Shown piece after piece: positions 61,987 through 64,000 of a stretch of DNA of 64,000 nucleotides. A program made the translations under genes and the position numbers. The notes below the pieces were generated by a model. That model had not been told where the DNA came from and ran no database searches. It was given only the letters and a program-made list of their open reading frames with translations. Position 1 is the stretch's first letter. Each line of letters starts with the position of its first letter. The DNA lies in assembly GCA_002189035.1 (NCBI GenBank), contig NEEC01000004.1, forward strand, positions 744,001 through 808,000. The letters are read 5' to 3'. The DNA is from Utricularia gibba. Its lineage: Eukaryota > Streptophyta > Magnoliopsida > Lamiales > Lentibulariaceae.

Positions 61987-62881
61987 TCTCCATTCCCCGC
62001 TAGCCTTTTTTCGCTTGAATGTATCTTCCTCTCTTGGCAATTAATCTTGCAGATCCATGGTGTTTAGAGATGCTTCCTCCCAAAGCTTTCCTGGAGGAGA
62101 ACCCCCTAAATGCAACAAGCTTCTACTGGAGAAATTTGCTTACATAATTCATACCGGTGCTTCTGATTCTCTTGTAGACCAAAACAAACTGTTCTGTCCG
62201 CGCGACCGAAAAGATTCAAGTATATAGGACTCGGTCCAAATGTTTAGATCGCAAGTAATGAAGATAGATTTTTTGTTTTAATATTTATGTTTCATTGTGA
62301 AAACCAGTTTTTATTGTTTTTAATTTTGAAATTATTTTTAAAAGCATATTTATCTACTATGAGATACTGTTTCCTAAGTATTAAATAATTATGAAAAAGG
62401 AATGTAATGGCTCATACTTCTTGAGTATGCCAGTATAATATTAAAATATATGAAAATTAATTATTTCTGTTTATTTGAATGTAATAAATAAGACATGGTG
62501 ATTGTCATCATCAACACATGTCATTGAACTTAGGAATACTCACATGTCATTAACTGTTTTTTTAAAACAAATTATTAATATGTAGTTAGTATCTAATATT
62601 ATAATGTTTTGTTGAGTATAAAATAATATAATATAAATACATGTAATAGATAATCATCACCAGTTAGATATCGAACCCTCACGTTATTTAGCATGAAATT
62701 GTATTATTACCAATTTCACACCGGAAAAACAGGCTCTGTTGGCTCTGAATCTCAATTACATGTGGCGGGGATGAAGCCCGCCGTGCCGTGATCACGAGTT
62801 CGGCCTTGATCTCAGAGAAGAAAGAACCAATGGATTATTGCCACATCAGACACAAGGAATCCCCAAGGCTGTGTGCGGATC
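61987..62881. other. 3' flank of the snoRNA cluster and LBD gene
   Basis: A short CCTCC/GGAGG hairpin lies near 62075-62097, with no boxes recognised. From 62270 to 62700 the sequence is AT-rich and featureless. Confidence 0.35.
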
Positions 62882-63633
62882 TCACTTGACGGTGGTGAGG
62901 CTGAACGCCGCCGCGGCAGTTTTGAGCTCCGCCTGCGCAGTCTGACTCCCAACTGCACCTTCCTCCTCCAAATTGGTGCTACTAACACATCATAAACCCC
63001 AGATTACACCCACCCAGATCGCCATTTTGCTAACAAATTACTGCTGCTACTACTACTCCTACCTGGAAAGACAGGCATCCGCGTCTAAGAGAATCTGGTT
63101 TGCTTCATGATCGAGCTGGGCGGCGTCGTAGGCCTTGAAATTATCATTCTCAGAGGCGGTCGGCATCATCCTCATCATCCTAGGGTCATTAGAATGATCG
63201 ATGTTCATTCCCATCACATCACTACTAAGCTGGGTAATCATTTGGGTGTGTATCATACCATCATCACCAACACCGCGGCTGTTGTTTTTGTAGTACTCCA
63301 GCTGGGCGTAAACGTGTTGCAGCTCAGCTACCGCGCACCACGTGTCCTGCATCAGCTTGTTGATAACGTGTTTGCAACCCAGAACCGGGAACCTCCGGCG
63401 GATCTCCGCCTCGTAGATCATCGACTTTATCGCGTCGTGCTTGTGGTCCTCTCTTGTGAGGCTGTCCAGCGTCTTCGTCACTTTGGAGACGCCGAACAGA
63501 CGGTGGACGTTCTGGAAGTTCTGGAATCAGAGGCTGGGAAATAAGGGGCCAGCGTACAGTCGGGCGTGCATTTTCGGCGCTGATATTTGCAGGCAGCGCA
63601 GGCGGGGGCCGCGCCTCCTTTGTTTACTGTCAT
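62882..63633 (-). CDS. LBD (LOB-domain) transcription factor
   Basis: A plant-specific nuclear regulator with two exons, 63063-63633 and 62882-62978, about 222 residues. The zinc-binding C block CAACKYQRRKCTPDC (CX2CX6CX3C) follows MTVNKGGAAPA. The GAS block FQNVHRLFGVSKVTKTL comes next, and the second half has MQDTWCAVAELQHVYAQLEY without a canonical leucine zipper, as in class II or related LBDs (LBD22/27-like). The C-terminus is Met/Asp-rich. The frame breaks at 63519-63522. One extra A turns SDSRTSRTS into the expected SDSRNFQNV, and the whole domain then reads through. The start is the ATG just before the C block. The frame is open further upstream but without family similarity. Confidence 0.88.
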
Positions 63634-64000
63634 CGGCGTTTTCGACCAGAAAATCGCGGCGAGCGCATTATATTTTGGGTTTGCTTCTACGAAAAAAGGC
63701 ATACGTGGCATCCGGATAAGGCATCTTGACCAAGTTTTAGTATGATTTTTCCTTTTTTAATAATAAAAAGTTGGACTGTTGCCGAGTCTTCCGTACAACT
63801 ACTATAAAATTTAAATCACTCACCATTTTGTTAAAATTGATTGTTACAACCACCACAAGGTCATTATCTTTTTTTAAAAAAATATTTACAATTATTTCTA
63901 AAATTCCCAAATCCAAAATTAACTCAAAACCCTATATAAATATATTTATTAATTGCATATTTTCTCTGTAGAATTCATATTTCAAGAATGCAAAATATAG
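63634..64000. other. LBD upstream region
   Basis: Promoter side of the LBD gene, becoming very AT-rich after 63730. No other gene visible to the window edge. Confidence 0.4.

Noticed and set aside
62660-62690. GAACCCT-type sequence resembling a tRNA B box
   Set aside because: No A box or cloverleaf around it.

Overview
This window is nuclear DNA of a flowering plant. The genes are intron-rich with GT-AG borders, the spacers are AT-rich, and the gene families are plant-specific or typically plant (MIKC MADS-box, LBD, R2R3-MYB, KCBP kinesin, PELPK wall protein, MscS-like plastid channel). The species cannot be read from the sequence. I recognise eighteen protein genes, two further conserved genes without an assigned function, one disrupted NET2-type pseudogene carrying an inverted-repeat insertion, and a small-RNA locus.

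Layout from left to right: UBP16-type deubiquitinase (+), PELPK wall protein (-), small bHLH factor (-), SVP-type MADS-box gene (+), O-fucosyltransferase-like gene (+), MSL2-type mechanosensitive channel (-), NET2-type pseudogene split by a MITE-like element (+), NAT12-type nucleobase transporter (+), TPR protein (-), CAD/mannitol-dehydrogenase-type reductase (-), class 3 lipase (-), a gene-poor AT-rich stretch of 3.3 kb, R2R3-MYB (+), aspartic protease (-), Hikeshi-like protein (-), UGPase (-), sucrose synthase (-), RAB5-type GTPase (-), plastid EamA transporter (-), kinesin-like calmodulin-binding protein (+), small plastid membrane protein (-), DGAT2 (+), a box C/D snoRNA cluster (+) and an LBD factor (-). 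Exon models were built by hand. The joined exons keep frame throughout, apart from a few single-base gaps.

Three things stand out. First, 61.1-62.0 kb holds an unlabelled polycistronic snoRNA gene. It has Site II and telo-box promoter elements, a TATA box, at least four C/D snoRNAs with terminal stems, and guide stretches matching 18S or 25S rRNA as I remember it. The guides form two pairs aimed at neighbouring rRNA sites. Second, six otherwise well-conserved genes each lack one base (two lack two), mostly in homopolymers, always as a deletion. That points to residual indel error in a long-read assembly more than to six pseudogenes. Third, sucrose synthase and UGPase, which catalyse consecutive steps of sucrose use, sit head to tail 0.66 kb apart.

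I found no prokaryote-style system, CRISPR array, tRNA, or wholly new multi-gene system. The snoRNA locus is the least obvious functional element in the window.
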